Assembly (NCBI GenBank): GCA_024686085.1
Contig: JAIBDT010000002.1
Coordinates: forward strand, 54,504 to 118,503
Reading direction: 5' to 3'
Source: Loktanella sp.
GTDB lineage: Bacteria > Pseudomonadota > Alphaproteobacteria > Rhodobacterales > Rhodobacteraceae
Length of the DNA: 64,000 nt
Below are positions 18,897 to 28,613 of the stretch, in pieces (the first letter of the stretch is position 1; each line of letters opens with the position of its first letter). The translations under genes and the position numbers were made by a program. The notes under the pieces were generated by a model. It was not told the origin of the DNA. It worked only from the letters and a program-made list of their open reading frames with translations, and did no database searches.

Positions 18897-21152
18897 ATGG
18901 CCAAGACGAAACTGACCCGCGAGGACGCATTAGCGTTTCACATGGACCCGACACCGGGAAAATGGGAGGTCACAGCCACCGTCCCGATGACAACGCAACG
19001 CGATCTGTCGCTGGCCTATTCGCCTGGCGTGGCCGTGCCCTGCGAAGATATTGCCGCTGATCCGTCGCTTGCTTATGACTACACTAACAAGGGCAACCTT
19101 GTCGCCGTGATCTCGAACGGCACGGCTGTTCTTGGTCTCGGCAACCTTGGCGCACTGGCTTCCAAGCCTGTGATGGAAGGTAAATCCGTCCTCTTCAAAC
19201 GCTTCGCTGACGTGAATTCGATCGATATCGAACTGGACACCGAAGATCCCGATGCGTTCTGCAATGCGGTGCGCCTGATGGGTCCAACCTTTGGCGGAAT
19301 CAACCTCGAAGACATCAAAGCGCCCGAATGTTTCATTATCGAGCAGCGCTTGAAAGAGGAAATGGACATCCCCGTTTTCCACGACGACCAGCACGGCACA
19401 GCAGTGATCTGCGCCGCAGGTCTTTTGAATGCGTTGCACATCTCCGGCAAGAAAATAGAAGAGGTCAAAATCGTGCTGAACGGCGCGGGTGCCGCTGGGA
19501 TTGCTTGTCTTGAACTGCTCAAGGCGATGGGCGCAAAGCATGACAATTGCATCATGTGCGACACCAAAGGCGTCATCTACCAAGGGCGCACCGAAGGCAT
19601 GAATCAATGGAAATCCGCCCATGCGGCCACCACCGACGCGCGGTCTTTGGCCGAAGCTATGGATGGCTGCGACGTCTTTCTTGGGGTGTCCGCCAAGGGC
19701 GCAGTGACCCAAGACATGGTTGAAAGCATGGCAGCGAATGCGGTCATCTTCGCCATGGCGAATCCCGACCCTGAAATCACCCCAGAAGAGGTCCACGCGG
19801 TGCGCGAAGACGTCATTGTGGCAACAGGGCGGTCCGACTATCCGAACCAGGTCAACAACGTGCTTGGCTTCCCTTACCTATTCCGCGGTGCGTTGGACAT
19901 TCACGCCCGCGCCATCAACGACGAGATGAAAATTGCCTGCGCCCAAGCGCTTGCCGCTCTTGCGCGCGAAGACGTGCCCGACGAGGTTGCGATGGCTTAC
20001 GGGACCAAGCTAACTTTCGGACGCGACTACATCATTCCGACGCCGTTCGATCCGCGTTTGATCCACCGTATCCCCACCGCCGTGGCACAGGCTGGCATGG
20101 ACACAGGTGTCGCACGCCGTCCGATTATCGACATGGAAGGTTACGAAAACACACTGAAATCGCGGATGGATCCAACTCAATCTATCCTGCGCAGTCTCAA
20201 TGCCCGCGCCCGTGCGGCACAATCCACCGTGGTCTTTGCAGAAGGCGACGACATTCGCGTCTTACGCGCGGCGGTGCTTTATCAGCGCTCTGGACTTGGC
20301 AAGGCATTGGTTGTGGGTCGTGAGAATGACATCGAAACCAAGTTGACCAACGAAGGCATGGCCGACGCGGTGGGTGAATTGACTATCGTCAACGCCGCCA
20401 ACACCCCATACTTGGAAACCTACAAAGATTTCCTCTACGAGCGGCTGCAACGCAAGGGCATGGATCACCACGATGTGCACCGCCTCGCCTCTCGGGATCG
20501 GCACGTTTTCGCGTCCCTTATGGTGGCGCACGGACACGCAGACGGGATGGTCACAGGGGCTACTCGCAAATCCGCGCATGTGCTTGAACTGATCAACCAC
20601 GTCTTTGATGCGCAACCCCATGACGGGGCGGTGGGGGTCACCGCAATCTTGCACAAAGGGCGGATCATTCTGATCACCGATACGCTTGTGCACGAATGGC
20701 CCGACCAAAACGATCTGGCTGATATCGCTGAACGGGGCGCCAGCGTCGCACGTGCACTTGGCCTAGAACCACGCGTCGCATTCGTGTCCTTTTCGACCTT
20801 TGGATACCCTGTATCCGAGCGAGCCGAGAAGATGCACATCGCGCCAAAAGTGCTGGACGAACGTGGGGTCGACTTTGAATACGAAGGCGAGATGGCCGTT
20901 GATGTCGCGCTGAACATGACAGCAATGGAACACTATCCGTTCTCACGGCTGACAGGTCCGGCAAACGTATTGGTCGTCCCTGCTCGTCACTCGGCGTCGA
21001 TCTCGGTCAAACTGATGCAGGAAATGGCGGGCGCGACAGTTATCGGGCCAATCTTGTCTGGCGTGGGCAAGCCCGTTCAAATCTGCTCGACGGGATCAAC
21101 GGTCAACGACATCCTGAACATGGCCGTGATCGCGGCCTGTAAGGTGGGCTAA
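18897..21152 (+). CDS. maeB: NADP-dependent malic enzyme with phosphotransacetylase-like C-terminal domain
   Basis: MaeB converts malate to pyruvate with NADP reduction. The ATG at 18897 (MAKTKLTRED) gives 751 residues; the upstream in-frame part overlaps mutS and is not protein-like. The catalytic domain (1-430) has SLAYSPGVAVPCEDI, the metal-binding VFHDDQHGTAVI and a nucleotide motif LNGAGAAGIA. The C-terminal domain (about 440-751, from VVFAEGDDIRVLRAA to the GPILSGVGKPVQI region) resembles phosphotransacetylase and is known in this class to be regulatory rather than catalytic. The stop is immediately followed by the ATG of the PfkB kinase. Confidence 0.95.
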   Translation: MAKTKLTREDALAFHMDPTPGKWEVTATVPMTTQRDLSLAYSPGVAVPCEDIAADPSLAYDYTNKGNLVAVISNGTAVLGLGNLGALASKPVMEGKSVLFKRFADVNSIDIELDTEDPDAFCNAVRLMGPTFGGINLEDIKAPECFIIEQRLKEEMDIPVFHDDQHGTAVICAAGLLNALHISGKKIEEVKIVLNGAGAAGIACLELLKAMGAKHDNCIMCDTKGVIYQGRTEGMNQWKSAHAATTDARSLAEAMDGCDVFLGVSAKGAVTQDMVESMAANAVIFAMANPDPEITPEEVHAVREDVIVATGRSDYPNQVNNVLGFPYLFRGALDIHARAINDEMKIACAQALAALAREDVPDEVAMAYGTKLTFGRDYIIPTPFDPRLIHRIPTAVAQAGMDTGVARRPIIDMEGYENTLKSRMDPTQSILRSLNARARAAQSTVVFAEGDDIRVLRAAVLYQRSGLGKALVVGRENDIETKLTNEGMADAVGELTIVNAANTPYLETYKDFLYERLQRKGMDHHDVHRLASRDRHVFASLMVAHGHADGMVTGATRKSAHVLELINHVFDAQPHDGAVGVTAILHKGRIILITDTLVHEWPDQNDLADIAERGASVARALGLEPRVAFVSFSTFGYPVSERAEKMHIAPKVLDERGVDFEYEGEMAVDVALNMTAMEHYPFSRLTGPANVLVVPARHSASISVKLMQEMAGATVIGPILSGVGKPVQICSTGSTVNDILNMAVIAACKVG

Positions 21153-22019
21153 ATGGCCATCTGGAACCTCGGGTCAATCAACGCTGATCTTGTCTATGCC
21201 GTCCCGCATATCCCAGAGCCGGGTGAGACACTGTCCTCGACAGATCGCGCCACCTTTATGGGCGGCAAGGGTGCGAACATGTCCGTTGCAATCGCGCGGG
21301 CGGGCAGCCGGATCAATCACATCGGCGCACTTGGGCCCGACGGGGATTGGGCGCAGAAACGATTGTTGGAATACGGGGTCGATACGCAGCATATCGCACA
21401 GGTCGATACGGCCACAGGTCACGCGATCATCATGGTGGACGAGCATGGTGAAAACGCGATCCTTCTACATGCGGGCGCGAATGGCGAAGTGCCACAAACC
21501 GCCCTTCAAACTGCGCTATCAGAGGCACAAACAGGCGATTGGTTCGTGACTCAAAACGAGACCAACCTCCAGCGGACAGGGGCATCACTTGCCAAAAAGA
21601 TGGGGCTGAAAGTAGCCTATGCTGCCGCGCCTTTTTCTGCGGAACGCGTGCAGGCTGTTCTCGAACATCTCGATTTCCTCATCCTGAACGAAGTCGAAGC
21701 AGCGCAGCTGACCGAGGCCACAGGCAAAACGCCAAACGCGCTGGGCGTGCGTGATGTTGTCGTCACGCTTGGCGGGGATGGGGCTGACTGGTTTGGGCCA
21801 GAAGGCAAACAGCACTTTGACGCGCTTCCGGTCACGCCCATCGACACAACGGGCGCGGGCGACACCTTTACCGGTTACCTATTGGCAGGCTTGGACCAAG
21901 GGATGCCCATGGCGCAGGCGATTAACATGGCGACCAAGGCGGGTGCATTAATGGTCACCCGCAAAGGCACCGCCGATGTGATCCCCGATCTGTCCGAAGT
22001 GCGCGCCTTTAATGGGTGA
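21153..22019 (+). CDS. PfkB-family carbohydrate kinase, ribokinase-like
   Basis: This is a 288-residue sugar kinase of the ribokinase fold. The N-terminal signature [16 protein letters not shown] near residue 35 and the ATP/anion-hole signature [17 protein letters not shown] near 230, including the catalytic Asp of GAGD, show it is intact. The GGKGAN form fits ribokinases better than fructokinases, but the substrate cannot be read from sequence. It begins right after the maeB stop with no gap, suggesting translational coupling although the metabolic link is not obvious. No sugar transporter or nucleosidase is adjacent. It overlaps the 3' end of msrA by 11 bases, convergent. Confidence 0.85.
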   Translation: MAIWNLGSINADLVYAVPHIPEPGETLSSTDRATFMGGKGANMSVAIARAGSRINHIGALGPDGDWAQKRLLEYGVDTQHIAQVDTATGHAIIMVDEHGENAILLHAGANGEVPQTALQTALSEAQTGDWFVTQNETNLQRTGASLAKKMGLKVAYAAAPFSAERVQAVLEHLDFLILNEVEAAQLTEATGKTPNALGVRDVVVTLGGDGADWFGPEGKQHFDALPVTPIDTTGAGDTFTGYLLAGLDQGMPMAQAINMATKAGALMVTRKGTADVIPDLSEVRAFNG

Positions 22020-22671
22020 CAAACGGCGCGGCTGAGCCCCACAACTGTTTCACACGTGCATCACGGCCACAGCCGTCGCGATAAAACTTATAGGCCTCCG
22101 CTTGGGTTTTCACGCCACCGCGGGTGATTACGCGGTTTGTGCCAAGATAGTAATTCTGGTGGTAATCCTCAGCCTCGTAAAACGTGGCAGCAGGCAAAAC
22201 CGGGGTTACAATCGGCTGCCCCAAATCGCGCTGGGCAGTTGCAATCGCGGCCCTCGCAGATGCTTCTTGGGCAGGGTTAGACACGAAAATGGCGGTGCGA
22301 TAGACATCGCCACGATCACAGAACTGACCACCAGCATCTGTCGGATCAACCGACCGCAAGAACATGTTTAGTAACTGGTCATAGCTGACAACATCAGCGT
22401 CGTAAGTGATCTCAACCACCTCATAATGGCCCGTGCCTTTTAATGTCTTGTACGTCGGGTTCGCTGTCGTGCCGCCGGCATAACCGGACACCACCTCTGA
22501 CACGCCGGTCACACGCTCAAAGTCGCTCTCGATGCACCAAAAACACCCGCCTGCGACGACGGTCTTTTGAATATCGCGCGCATCGGCCGTTGTGCTCTGC
22601 ATAATCGCGGCTGTCCCGATTAGAAGGGCAAGTGCAGCGGTTTTGGCGGTCTGGATCGTAAACTTCATCAT
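22009..22671 (-). CDS. msrA: Peptide-methionine (S)-S-oxide reductase MsrA, exported form
   Basis: MsrA repairs oxidised methionine. Catalytic Cys lies in [14 protein letters not shown] near residue 45, followed by [20 protein letters not shown] and the substrate pocket region [13 protein letters not shown]. The 220-residue product has an N-terminal hydrophobic segment (about 8-27) ending with TTADA, a plausible signal peptide, so the enzyme should act in the periplasm. No msrB neighbour is seen. The gene is divergent from the aminotransferase at 22804 across 132 bases. Confidence 0.92.
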   Translation of the reverse strand: MMKFTIQTAKTAALALLIGTAAIMQSTTADARDIQKTVVAGGCFWCIESDFERVTGVSEVVSGYAGGTTANPTYKTLKGTGHYEVVEITYDADVVSYDQLLNMFLRSVDPTDAGGQFCDRGDVYRTAIFVSNPAQEASARAAIATAQRDLGQPIVTPVLPAATFYEAEDYHQNYYLGTNRVITRGGVKTQAEAYKFYRDGCGRDARVKQLWGSAAPFVTH

Positions 22672-22803
22672 GGATCTCCTGTTTGTCCCACCCTCACCTG
22701 TGACCGAGACCAGCGCAATTCACGGCACAGTGATATCACGCGCTCTTTACCTCTTGGAACATTTTGAAAGGCGTCCTAGCCTGCGCAAAACAACGAGGTA
22801 CCC

Positions 22804-23712
22804 ATGTCAGATCACGTCACCACTCACCAAGCCGAAGAAGACGCCCGTAACGCTGAAATCCTGATTTATGTCGACGGCAAAATCGTGCCAAAGAACGACG
22901 CAAAGGTCAGCGTCTATGACAGCGGCTTCATGCTAGGCGATGGCATCTGGGAAGGGCTGCGCCTGCACAACAATAAATGGGCCTTCCTTGATGAACATAT
23001 GGACAGGCTGTTTGAAGCCGCAAAAGCGATTGACCTCAATATCGGCATGGACCGAAATGGCGTCATTTCTGCCTTGTTAGAGACCCAAAAAGCGAACGGA
23101 ATGACCGACAACGCCCATGCACGCTTGATGATCACGCGGGGCGTGAAGGTGTTGCCGTTCCAGCATCCGTCGCTCTCGCAATCTGGACCGACGATGGTGA
23201 TTATCATGGAACATTCGCGTCCCAAATTGCCACGTCCAATCACGCTTGCGACGGTGCCGCATTTGCGCGGCCTGCCCATGACGCAAGATCCGAAACTGAA
23301 CAGTCATTCCAAGCTGAATTGCATCCTTGCCTGCATCGCGGCGCAAAAGGCAGGCGCGGACGAAGCACTGATGCTTGATCTGCATGGGTTCGTAAATACG
23401 ACCAACGCGTGTAACTTCTTTATCGTTCGCAAAGGGGCCGTTTGGACCAGCACGGGCGATTACTGCATGAACGGAATCACCCGTCAAAAGGTCATCGACC
23501 TGTGTCGCGCCAACGATATCCCCGTTTTCGAGCGGAATTTCAGCCTTGTGGACACATACGGCGCGGATGAGGCATTTCTAACGGGCACTTTCGGTGCGCA
23601 AACGCCCGTCGGGTCCATCGATGGGCGCACAATCGGCACGGGCGAGCTTGGGCCAATGACCAGTCGCTTGCGTGAATTATATGCGGCACTTGTCGCGAAA
23701 GAGGTGGCTTGA
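22804..23712 (+). CDS. Class IV PLP aminotransferase (branched-chain or D-amino-acid type)
   Basis: A 302-residue class IV (fold type IV) aminotransferase. VYDSGFMLGDGIWEGLR near residue 40 is the N-terminal family signature, K170 in HSKLNC is the likely Schiff-base lysine, and GFVNTTNACNFF (195-206) is the phosphate-binding region. Length and layout are compatible with IlvE, D-amino-acid transaminase or aminodeoxychorismate lyase; residues alone do not decide. It is coupled to the sulfotransferase-like gene that begins two bases after its stop. The ATG at 22804 has a preceding GAGG ribosome-binding sequence. Confidence 0.88.
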   Translation: MSDHVTTHQAEEDARNAEILIYVDGKIVPKNDAKVSVYDSGFMLGDGIWEGLRLHNNKWAFLDEHMDRLFEAAKAIDLNIGMDRNGVISALLETQKANGMTDNAHARLMITRGVKVLPFQHPSLSQSGPTMVIIMEHSRPKLPRPITLATVPHLRGLPMTQDPKLNSHSKLNCILACIAAQKAGADEALMLDLHGFVNTTNACNFFIVRKGAVWTSTGDYCMNGITRQKVIDLCRANDIPVFERNFSLVDTYGADEAFLTGTFGAQTPVGSIDGRTIGTGELGPMTSRLRELYAALVAKEVA

Positions 23713-23714
23713 AC

Positions 23715-24413
23715 ATGAAACTTGCTATGTGGTCAGGACCGCGAAACCTATCAACTGCGATGATGTATGCTTTTGAGAATCGTGCCGATTTTGCGGTCTG
23801 GGACGAACCATTTTATGCGGCCTACCTTGCCAAGACGGGCTATGATCATCCGATGGCGGCAGACATTATCGCCGCACACGAGACTGACCCCGAAAAAATT
23901 GCAGCACAAATTTTAGACACTATTCCACGACAAAAGCCGCATTTTTATATGAAACACATGCCGCATCATATGATCGACGGAATCCCGACGGGGTGGACCA
24001 AAGACTGCACAAATGTCCACCTGATACGGCACCCTTCCCGCGTGATCGCTAGCTATGGCGTAAAACGTGCGGATATTACCGACGATGACATCGGTTTTCG
24101 ACAGCAAGCAGACCTTTACGATCAAATCGGTGGAGTCGTGATCGACAGCGCAGATATTCGCAAAGACCCTGAAGGGATGCTGAAAAAACTTTGCGCGGCA
24201 ATTGACCTGCCCTTTGACCCCGCGATGCTGTCTTGGGCAGCCGGACCAAGAAAAGATGACGGCATCTGGGCCGCGCATTGGTACAACGCGGTGCATAAAT
24301 CTACCGGTTTTGCGGGGGCTGAAGGGCCGCTACCCGTCCTGACGGGACGTGACAGTGATCTGTTGGAAAATGCGCTGCCATATTACGACAAGATGGCAGC
24401 GCATAAGATTTAG
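23715..24413 (+). CDS. Sulfotransferase-like P-loop protein
   Basis: The ATG at 23715 ([13 protein letters not shown]) gives 232 residues. SGPRNLST (7-14) is in the place of the 5'-phosphosulfate loop of sulfotransferases, [10 protein letters not shown] follows at about 35, and [13 protein letters not shown] near 100 matches the 3'-phosphate-binding segment. These support a PAPS-sulfotransferase fold, though the small size is unusual and the activity is unproven. It starts two bases after the aminotransferase stop, so the two are made together. I recall plant chloroplast proteins that fuse a sulfotransferase-like domain to a class IV aminotransferase, which would support a joint function. It converges on argG with a 4-base overlap. 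Confidence 0.78.
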   Translation: MKLAMWSGPRNLSTAMMYAFENRADFAVWDEPFYAAYLAKTGYDHPMAADIIAAHETDPEKIAAQILDTIPRQKPHFYMKHMPHHMIDGIPTGWTKDCTNVHLIRHPSRVIASYGVKRADITDDDIGFRQQADLYDQIGGVVIDSADIRKDPEGMLKKLCAAIDLPFDPAMLSWAAGPRKDDGIWAAHWYNAVHKSTGFAGAEGPLPVLTGRDSDLLENALPYYDKMAAHKI

Positions 24414-25630
24414 GATTTGGTGCGACGGTTCCGTGCAGCCAGCAGTTTCAGGCGCAACGCGTTCAACTGGATAAAGCCCTGAGCGTCTGTTTGGTCATAG
24501 GCGCCCGCATCTTCTTCAAACGTCACATGCGCTTCGGAATAAAGGCTATTGTCGGACCAGCGCGCGACCGTTGTGGCGGACCCTTTGTAAAGTTTCACGC
24601 GCACAGTGCCGCTGACATGCTCTTGGCTCTTGTCGATCAAGGCTTGCAACATTTCGCGCTCTGGCGAGAACCAGAAACCGTTATAGATCAGCTCTGCGTA
24701 TTTCGGCATGATGCTGTCTTTGAGGTGCCCAGCGCCTGAATCCAGCGTGATTTGCTCGATGCCGCGGTGGGCTTCCAATAAAATCGTGCCGCCCGGTGTC
24801 TCGTAGACGCCGCGCGATTTCATGCCAACAAAGCGGTTCTCGACAAGATCCAAACGACCGACGCCATGCTTGCCGCCAAGCTCGTTCAACTTGGTCAGGA
24901 TCGTCGCGGGCGACATCATTTCGCCATTGATAGACGCTGCATCGCCGCGCTCAAACCCAATCTCGACCATCTCTGGTGTGTTCGGCGCATCCTCTGGGGA
25001 CACGGTGCGCTGGTAGACATATTCTGGTGCTTCTTGCGCTGGATCTTCCAGAACTTTGCCTTCAGACGAGGTGTGCAACAGGTTCGCATCGACCGAAAAG
25101 GGCGCCTCGCCGCGCTTGTCTTTTGCAACTGGAATCTGGTTCTTTTCAGCGAACTCCAAAAGGCGCGTACGGCTTGTCAAATCCCATTCACGCCAAGGCG
25201 CGATCACTTTGATTTCTGGGTCCAGCGCATAGGCGGCCAATTCAAACCGGACCTGATCGTTGCCCTTGCCCGTTGCGCCGTGGGACACGGCATCGGCGCC
25301 TTCAAGTGCGGCAATCTCAACCAGACGCTTGGAAATCAGCGGACGCGCGATAGACGTGCCCAGCAGATACAGACCTTCATATAAAGCATTGGCGCGGAAC
25401 ATTGGGAAGACGAAATCGCGCACGAACTCTTCGCGCAGGTCTTCGATATAAATCGACGACGCGCCCATCATTTCGGCCTTTTTGCGCGCGGGCTCTAGCT
25501 CTTCACCCTGCCCCAGATCGGCAGTGAACGTGACAACTTCACAGTTATATTCTGTTTGCAGCCACTTGAGGATGATCGAGGTATCCAGACCACCAGAATA
25601 TGCGAGAACAACTTTTTTCGGAGCAGTCAT
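24410..25630 (-). CDS. argG: Argininosuccinate synthase
   Basis: ArgG joins citrulline and aspartate with ATP in arginine synthesis. The 406-residue protein begins with the PP-loop ATP site [10 protein letters not shown] (9-18) and has [15 protein letters not shown] near 115, plus the conserved [16 protein letters not shown] stretch at about 265. It is complete and of normal length. The last residues are basic. argJ of the same pathway is at 55.9 kb. It is divergent from the membrane protein gene at 25765. Confidence 0.96.
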   Translation of the reverse strand: MTAPKKVVLAYSGGLDTSIILKWLQTEYNCEVVTFTADLGQGEELEPARKKAEMMGASSIYIEDLREEFVRDFVFPMFRANALYEGLYLLGTSIARPLISKRLVEIAALEGADAVSHGATGKGNDQVRFELAAYALDPEIKVIAPWREWDLTSRTRLLEFAEKNQIPVAKDKRGEAPFSVDANLLHTSSEGKVLEDPAQEAPEYVYQRTVSPEDAPNTPEMVEIGFERGDAASINGEMMSPATILTKLNELGGKHGVGRLDLVENRFVGMKSRGVYETPGGTILLEAHRGIEQITLDSGAGHLKDSIMPKYAELIYNGFWFSPEREMLQALIDKSQEHVSGTVRVKLYKGSATTVARWSDNSLYSEAHVTFEEDAGAYDQTDAQGFIQLNALRLKLLAARNRRTKS

Positions 25631-25764
25631 AAGATCAGCCTTTATATCATGCGGGATTTAAAACGCGCGATATCGCTTTTTGACAGGCCGTGCAAGGAAA
25701 TGGCGTTGACGCCCTGCAACAGAGGTGCGACCAAATTCGCAAAGCAACTGAGGAAAGCATTATA

Positions 25765-26532
25765 ATGGCTTGGAATATTGTGCGACATGCGTTTGTGATC
25801 GTTTTTGGCAATTGGCGCGAGGCGCTTAGGGCTTCTGTTATACCTTTTGTGATTTCGATCGCTTTGATCGCGGTGATGTTGACTGTAACCGGCGTTCCGC
25901 TTCAAACCAACATAGGCCTCAATCTTGAGGAAATCGCGAACCCGGGTGCCATCTTTGTCGTCGTTCTGGCTTCGCTGGCCTTGATGATGTTCACGTTTTC
26001 TTGGGTTGCGGTGACGTGGCACAGGTTCATCCTGTTAGAAGAATACCCCGCCAACGTGCCTGTCGTTGCGGACCGCCCGATCGGCGCCTATTTGCGTCGA
26101 ACCTTGATGATCGTGCTGCAGATGATGGCTTTCGTAGTGCCGCTTTCCTTTGTCATTATGCCTATCTTGATCGGCTTGTTGGAAAATCCGGTTATGCTTG
26201 CGATTGTGTCCATCGCGTTCAACGTCTTGCTTAGCTACGTTTGGTTGCGGGTCAGCGTCTCTTTGCCGTCGGTCGCGGTTGGTCAACCGATGGGCAGCAT
26301 CGATGCTTGGGCAAAAACAAGCCATATCTCGCAGACCATCTTGGGCACGGCGCTGATCATGATCGTGCTGAACTTTGTGGCCAGCATGGTCTTTTCATTG
26401 GCGCTGGGCCCTATCCCCATCATCTCGACAATCGCCAGCCTTGCAGTGCAATGGATCAGTATGATGGTCGGGATCAGCGTCCTGACCACCATCTACGGGC
26501 ATGTTATCGAAGGGCGCCCGTTGGTCGATTAA
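25765..26532 (+). CDS. Multi-pass inner-membrane protein of unknown function
   Basis: I set the start at 25765 (MAWNIVRHAFVIVFGNWREALRAS) because the upstream in-frame part is not protein-like. The 255-residue product has about six hydrophobic helices: roughly 24-45, 60-85, 110-135, 140-165, 190-215 and 220-245. The N-terminal amphipathic stretch before the first helix resembles DUF-type membrane proteins seen across Rhodobacterales, but I cannot name the family with confidence. No catalytic motif is visible. It overlaps the end of the convergent Nudix gene by 4 bases. Confidence 0.75.
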   Translation: MAWNIVRHAFVIVFGNWREALRASVIPFVISIALIAVMLTVTGVPLQTNIGLNLEEIANPGAIFVVVLASLALMMFTFSWVAVTWHRFILLEEYPANVPVVADRPIGAYLRRTLMIVLQMMAFVVPLSFVIMPILIGLLENPVMLAIVSIAFNVLLSYVWLRVSVSLPSVAVGQPMGSIDAWAKTSHISQTILGTALIMIVLNFVASMVFSLALGPIPIISTIASLAVQWISMMVGISVLTTIYGHVIEGRPLVD

Positions 26533-26969
26533 AACGACATGTTGGCGACGAATGCTGCGTCGCCATCATTCGCCAACTCTTGGATCGCTTGGTTGGGATA
26601 CAGCCAAACAGGCTCGTGATTTGCCTCGCGGGCAGGGCCGTGCGGCATCACGGGGATCGCTGTGTAGATATGGCACAGCTTTTCGGCGTGCATGCCATAT
26701 TCGGGCATCCAAACAAATCGGCGAAACGCACCTAACCTGCGCGGCTTGGCAATGCGCCAGCCAGTTTCCTCGAAAACTTCGCGGTGCAAGGCTTGGATCG
26801 GGCTTTCGCCTTCATCAATACCACCGCCAGGCAGTTGAAATTCATAATGCGGCGCACCTTGATAAGTCAGCAACAATTGCCCCGCATTTGGCAAAATCGC
26901 ATAAGCACCAGCGCGCAATTTGTATGTTTGACCGACCTTTGGGGCCGTTCCGTACCGTTTGATCATCAT
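26529..26969 (-). CDS. Nudix hydrolase
   Basis: A 146-residue Nudix protein starting at one of two adjacent ATGs (26969 or 26966; MMIKRYGTAPKVG). The Nudix box is complete: G-G-I-D-E-G-E, then seven residues, then REVFEETGW, with all metal-binding glutamates present. The remaining sequence (AYAILPNAGQLLLTYQ; VWMPEYGMHAEKLCHIY) fits the ADP-sugar or NTP-cleaving groups, so the substrate stays open. The frame extends far upstream on the minus strand but that part overlaps hslO and its promoter and is not protein-like. Confidence 0.88.
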   Translation of the reverse strand: MMIKRYGTAPKVGQTYKLRAGAYAILPNAGQLLLTYQGAPHYEFQLPGGGIDEGESPIQALHREVFEETGWRIAKPRRLGAFRRFVWMPEYGMHAEKLCHIYTAIPVMPHGPAREANHEPVWLYPNQAIQELANDGDAAFVANMSF

Positions 26970-26976
26970 TTCACCC

Positions 26977-27005
26977 CTTGGACGCGGACTTGCCCCACCT
27001 ATATA
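26977..27005 (+). promoter_or_regulatory. Candidate heat-shock (RpoH) promoter of hslO
   Basis: CTTG (26977-26980) is separated by 17 bases from CCTATATA (26998-27005), 38 bases before the hslO ATG. This matches the CTTG / CYTATNT pattern described for alphaproteobacterial sigma-32 promoters, and hslO encodes a redox- and heat-activated chaperone. The match was found by eye, and an ordinary sigma-70 promoter using the TATA core is possible. Confidence 0.5.
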
Positions 27006-27043
27006 GGCGGGGTATGCCAATTCCGCACATGTAAGGAAAGCCC

Positions 27044-28033
27044 ATGACGACCAGCAAAATTGCTTGGGACGATACCGTCCTGCCATTTCAACTCGACGCA
27101 TCTGATATTCGCGGTCGCGTGGCCCGTCTGGACGGCACCTTGGAAGAGGTGCTGCGCCAACATAGCTACCCTGACGAGATCGAAGGGTTGATCGCCGAGA
27201 TGGCCTTGCTGACCGCATTGATCGGTCAATCAATGAAACTACGGTGGAAACTGTCCCTGCAAGTGCGCGGTGACGGGCCAATCCGGTTTATCGCAACCGA
27301 TTATTACGGGCCGACCGATGACGGTGAACCTGCACGTATCCGCGCCTATGCCAGCTATGACCCGGACACGATCAATCTAAAGGCCGTGCCGTTCAGCCAG
27401 ATCGGCAAGGGGTATTTTGCGATCCTGATCGACCAAGGACCAGACATGACACCTTACCAAGGGGTCACTCCGCTTGCAGGCGATTCATTGTCAAAATGCG
27501 CCGAGACTTACTTTGCGCAGTCCGAACAAATCCCGACACGTTTCGAGCTGACATTCGGTCGGTCCCAAATCCGTGGCGAAGAAGAACAATGGCGGGCAGG
27601 GGGCGTGCTGCTACAGCACATGCCAAAAGCATCGCCAGAGATGAAAGGCGACGGCGGGTCAGGCGAGGGCGGATTGTTACTGCCAGAGGACATTCTGGAC
27701 GAGGTCGAGGGTGAAAACTGGACACGTGCAAACGCCTTGTTAGACACTGTAGATGCGCTTGAATTGATCGGGCCGACCGTGACGCCGAGCGAATTGCTGG
27801 TGCGTCTGTTCCACGAAGAACAGCCGCGGATTTATGACGCACAGCCGGTAAAATTTGGCTGCACCTGTTCGGCTGATCGCGTGAAACAGTCCTTGTCGAT
27901 CTATTCCGCCAAAGACATCAGCCACATGATCACCGACGAAGGCACGGTCACAGCCGACTGTCAGTTCTGCGGGTCACACTATGTTTTCCAGCCCGATACT
28001 CTCGGGTTCGAGGCCAAAAGTGACGACGCCTAA
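27044..28033 (+). CDS. hslO: Redox-regulated chaperone Hsp33
   Basis: Hsp33 is a holdase switched on by oxidation of its zinc-bound cysteines. The 329-residue protein has the N-terminal core (PFQLDASDIRGRVARL; LRWKLSLQVRGDGPIRFI) and the C-terminal zinc centre CTC (residue ~275) and CQFC (~308), with all four cysteines present in the C-x-C / C-x2-C pattern. It is divergent from the Nudix gene. Its end overlaps the next Nudix gene, beginning a rightward run of co-oriented genes up to 35.2 kb. Confidence 0.95.
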   Translation: MTTSKIAWDDTVLPFQLDASDIRGRVARLDGTLEEVLRQHSYPDEIEGLIAEMALLTALIGQSMKLRWKLSLQVRGDGPIRFIATDYYGPTDDGEPARIRAYASYDPDTINLKAVPFSQIGKGYFAILIDQGPDMTPYQGVTPLAGDSLSKCAETYFAQSEQIPTRFELTFGRSQIRGEEEQWRAGGVLLQHMPKASPEMKGDGGSGEGGLLLPEDILDEVEGENWTRANALLDTVDALELIGPTVTPSELLVRLFHEEQPRIYDAQPVKFGCTCSADRVKQSLSIYSAKDISHMITDEGTVTADCQFCGSHYVFQPDTLGFEAKSDDA

Positions 28034-28613
28034 TCTGATCAAAATCCTAGAGGATGCGCTGACCAAACAGGGCAGCGCATCCACTGATTTCGACCTCAAC
28101 AAAGATATCGTTCTGCCAGAGGGCCGCAAACTGACGCCCGCCGCGGTCTTGGTCGCTTTTCGCGCTGATACGGGCAATTTGATCCTGACCAAACGGTCCG
28201 CGCGTCTTAAACACCACCCAGGCCAAATCGCTTTTGCAGGCGGTAAACAAGACCCCACCGACGCCAGCCCAACCGCCGCCGCTCTGCGTGAAGCACATGA
28301 AGAAATCGGCCTTGATCCGACCCAAGTGCAGGTGATCGGCGCGCTGCCCAGTCATGAAACCGTCACAGGCTATGCGATCACCCCCGTTTTGGCCGTGGTG
28401 CACGGCGGTTTTACCCCGATTCCAGAGGCAGGCGAGGTAAGCGAGGTCTTTGAGGTTCCGTTCAATCACGTCACGAACCCCGTAACCTTTTGCGTGCAGG
28501 GGCGGCATTGGAATGGCCGCGAACGCTATTACTACACTGTCCCTTACGGTCCGTATTACATTTGGGGTGCAACGGCCCGCATTCTGCGCGCCTTGGCCGA
28601 ACGTATCACATGA
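28020..28613 (+). CDS. CoA-type Nudix pyrophosphatase (NudL-like)
   Basis: The product belongs to the CoA diphosphatase branch of Nudix proteins: the UPF0035 segment LTKRSARLKHHPGQIAF is followed directly by AGGKQDPTD and the Nudix core ALREAHEEIGL. Likely substrates are CoA and its derivatives. Two starts are possible: ATG 27981 (overlapping hslO by 53 bases) or GTG 28020 (MTTPNLIKI; overlap 14). I prefer the GTG, which gives 197 residues. The stop overlaps the cca start in an ATGA arrangement. Confidence 0.88.
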   Translation: MTTPNLIKILEDALTKQGSASTDFDLNKDIVLPEGRKLTPAAVLVAFRADTGNLILTKRSARLKHHPGQIAFAGGKQDPTDASPTAAALREAHEEIGLDPTQVQVIGALPSHETVTGYAITPVLAVVHGGFTPIPEAGEVSEVFEVPFNHVTNPVTFCVQGRHWNGRERYYYTVPYGPYYIWGATARILRALAERIT

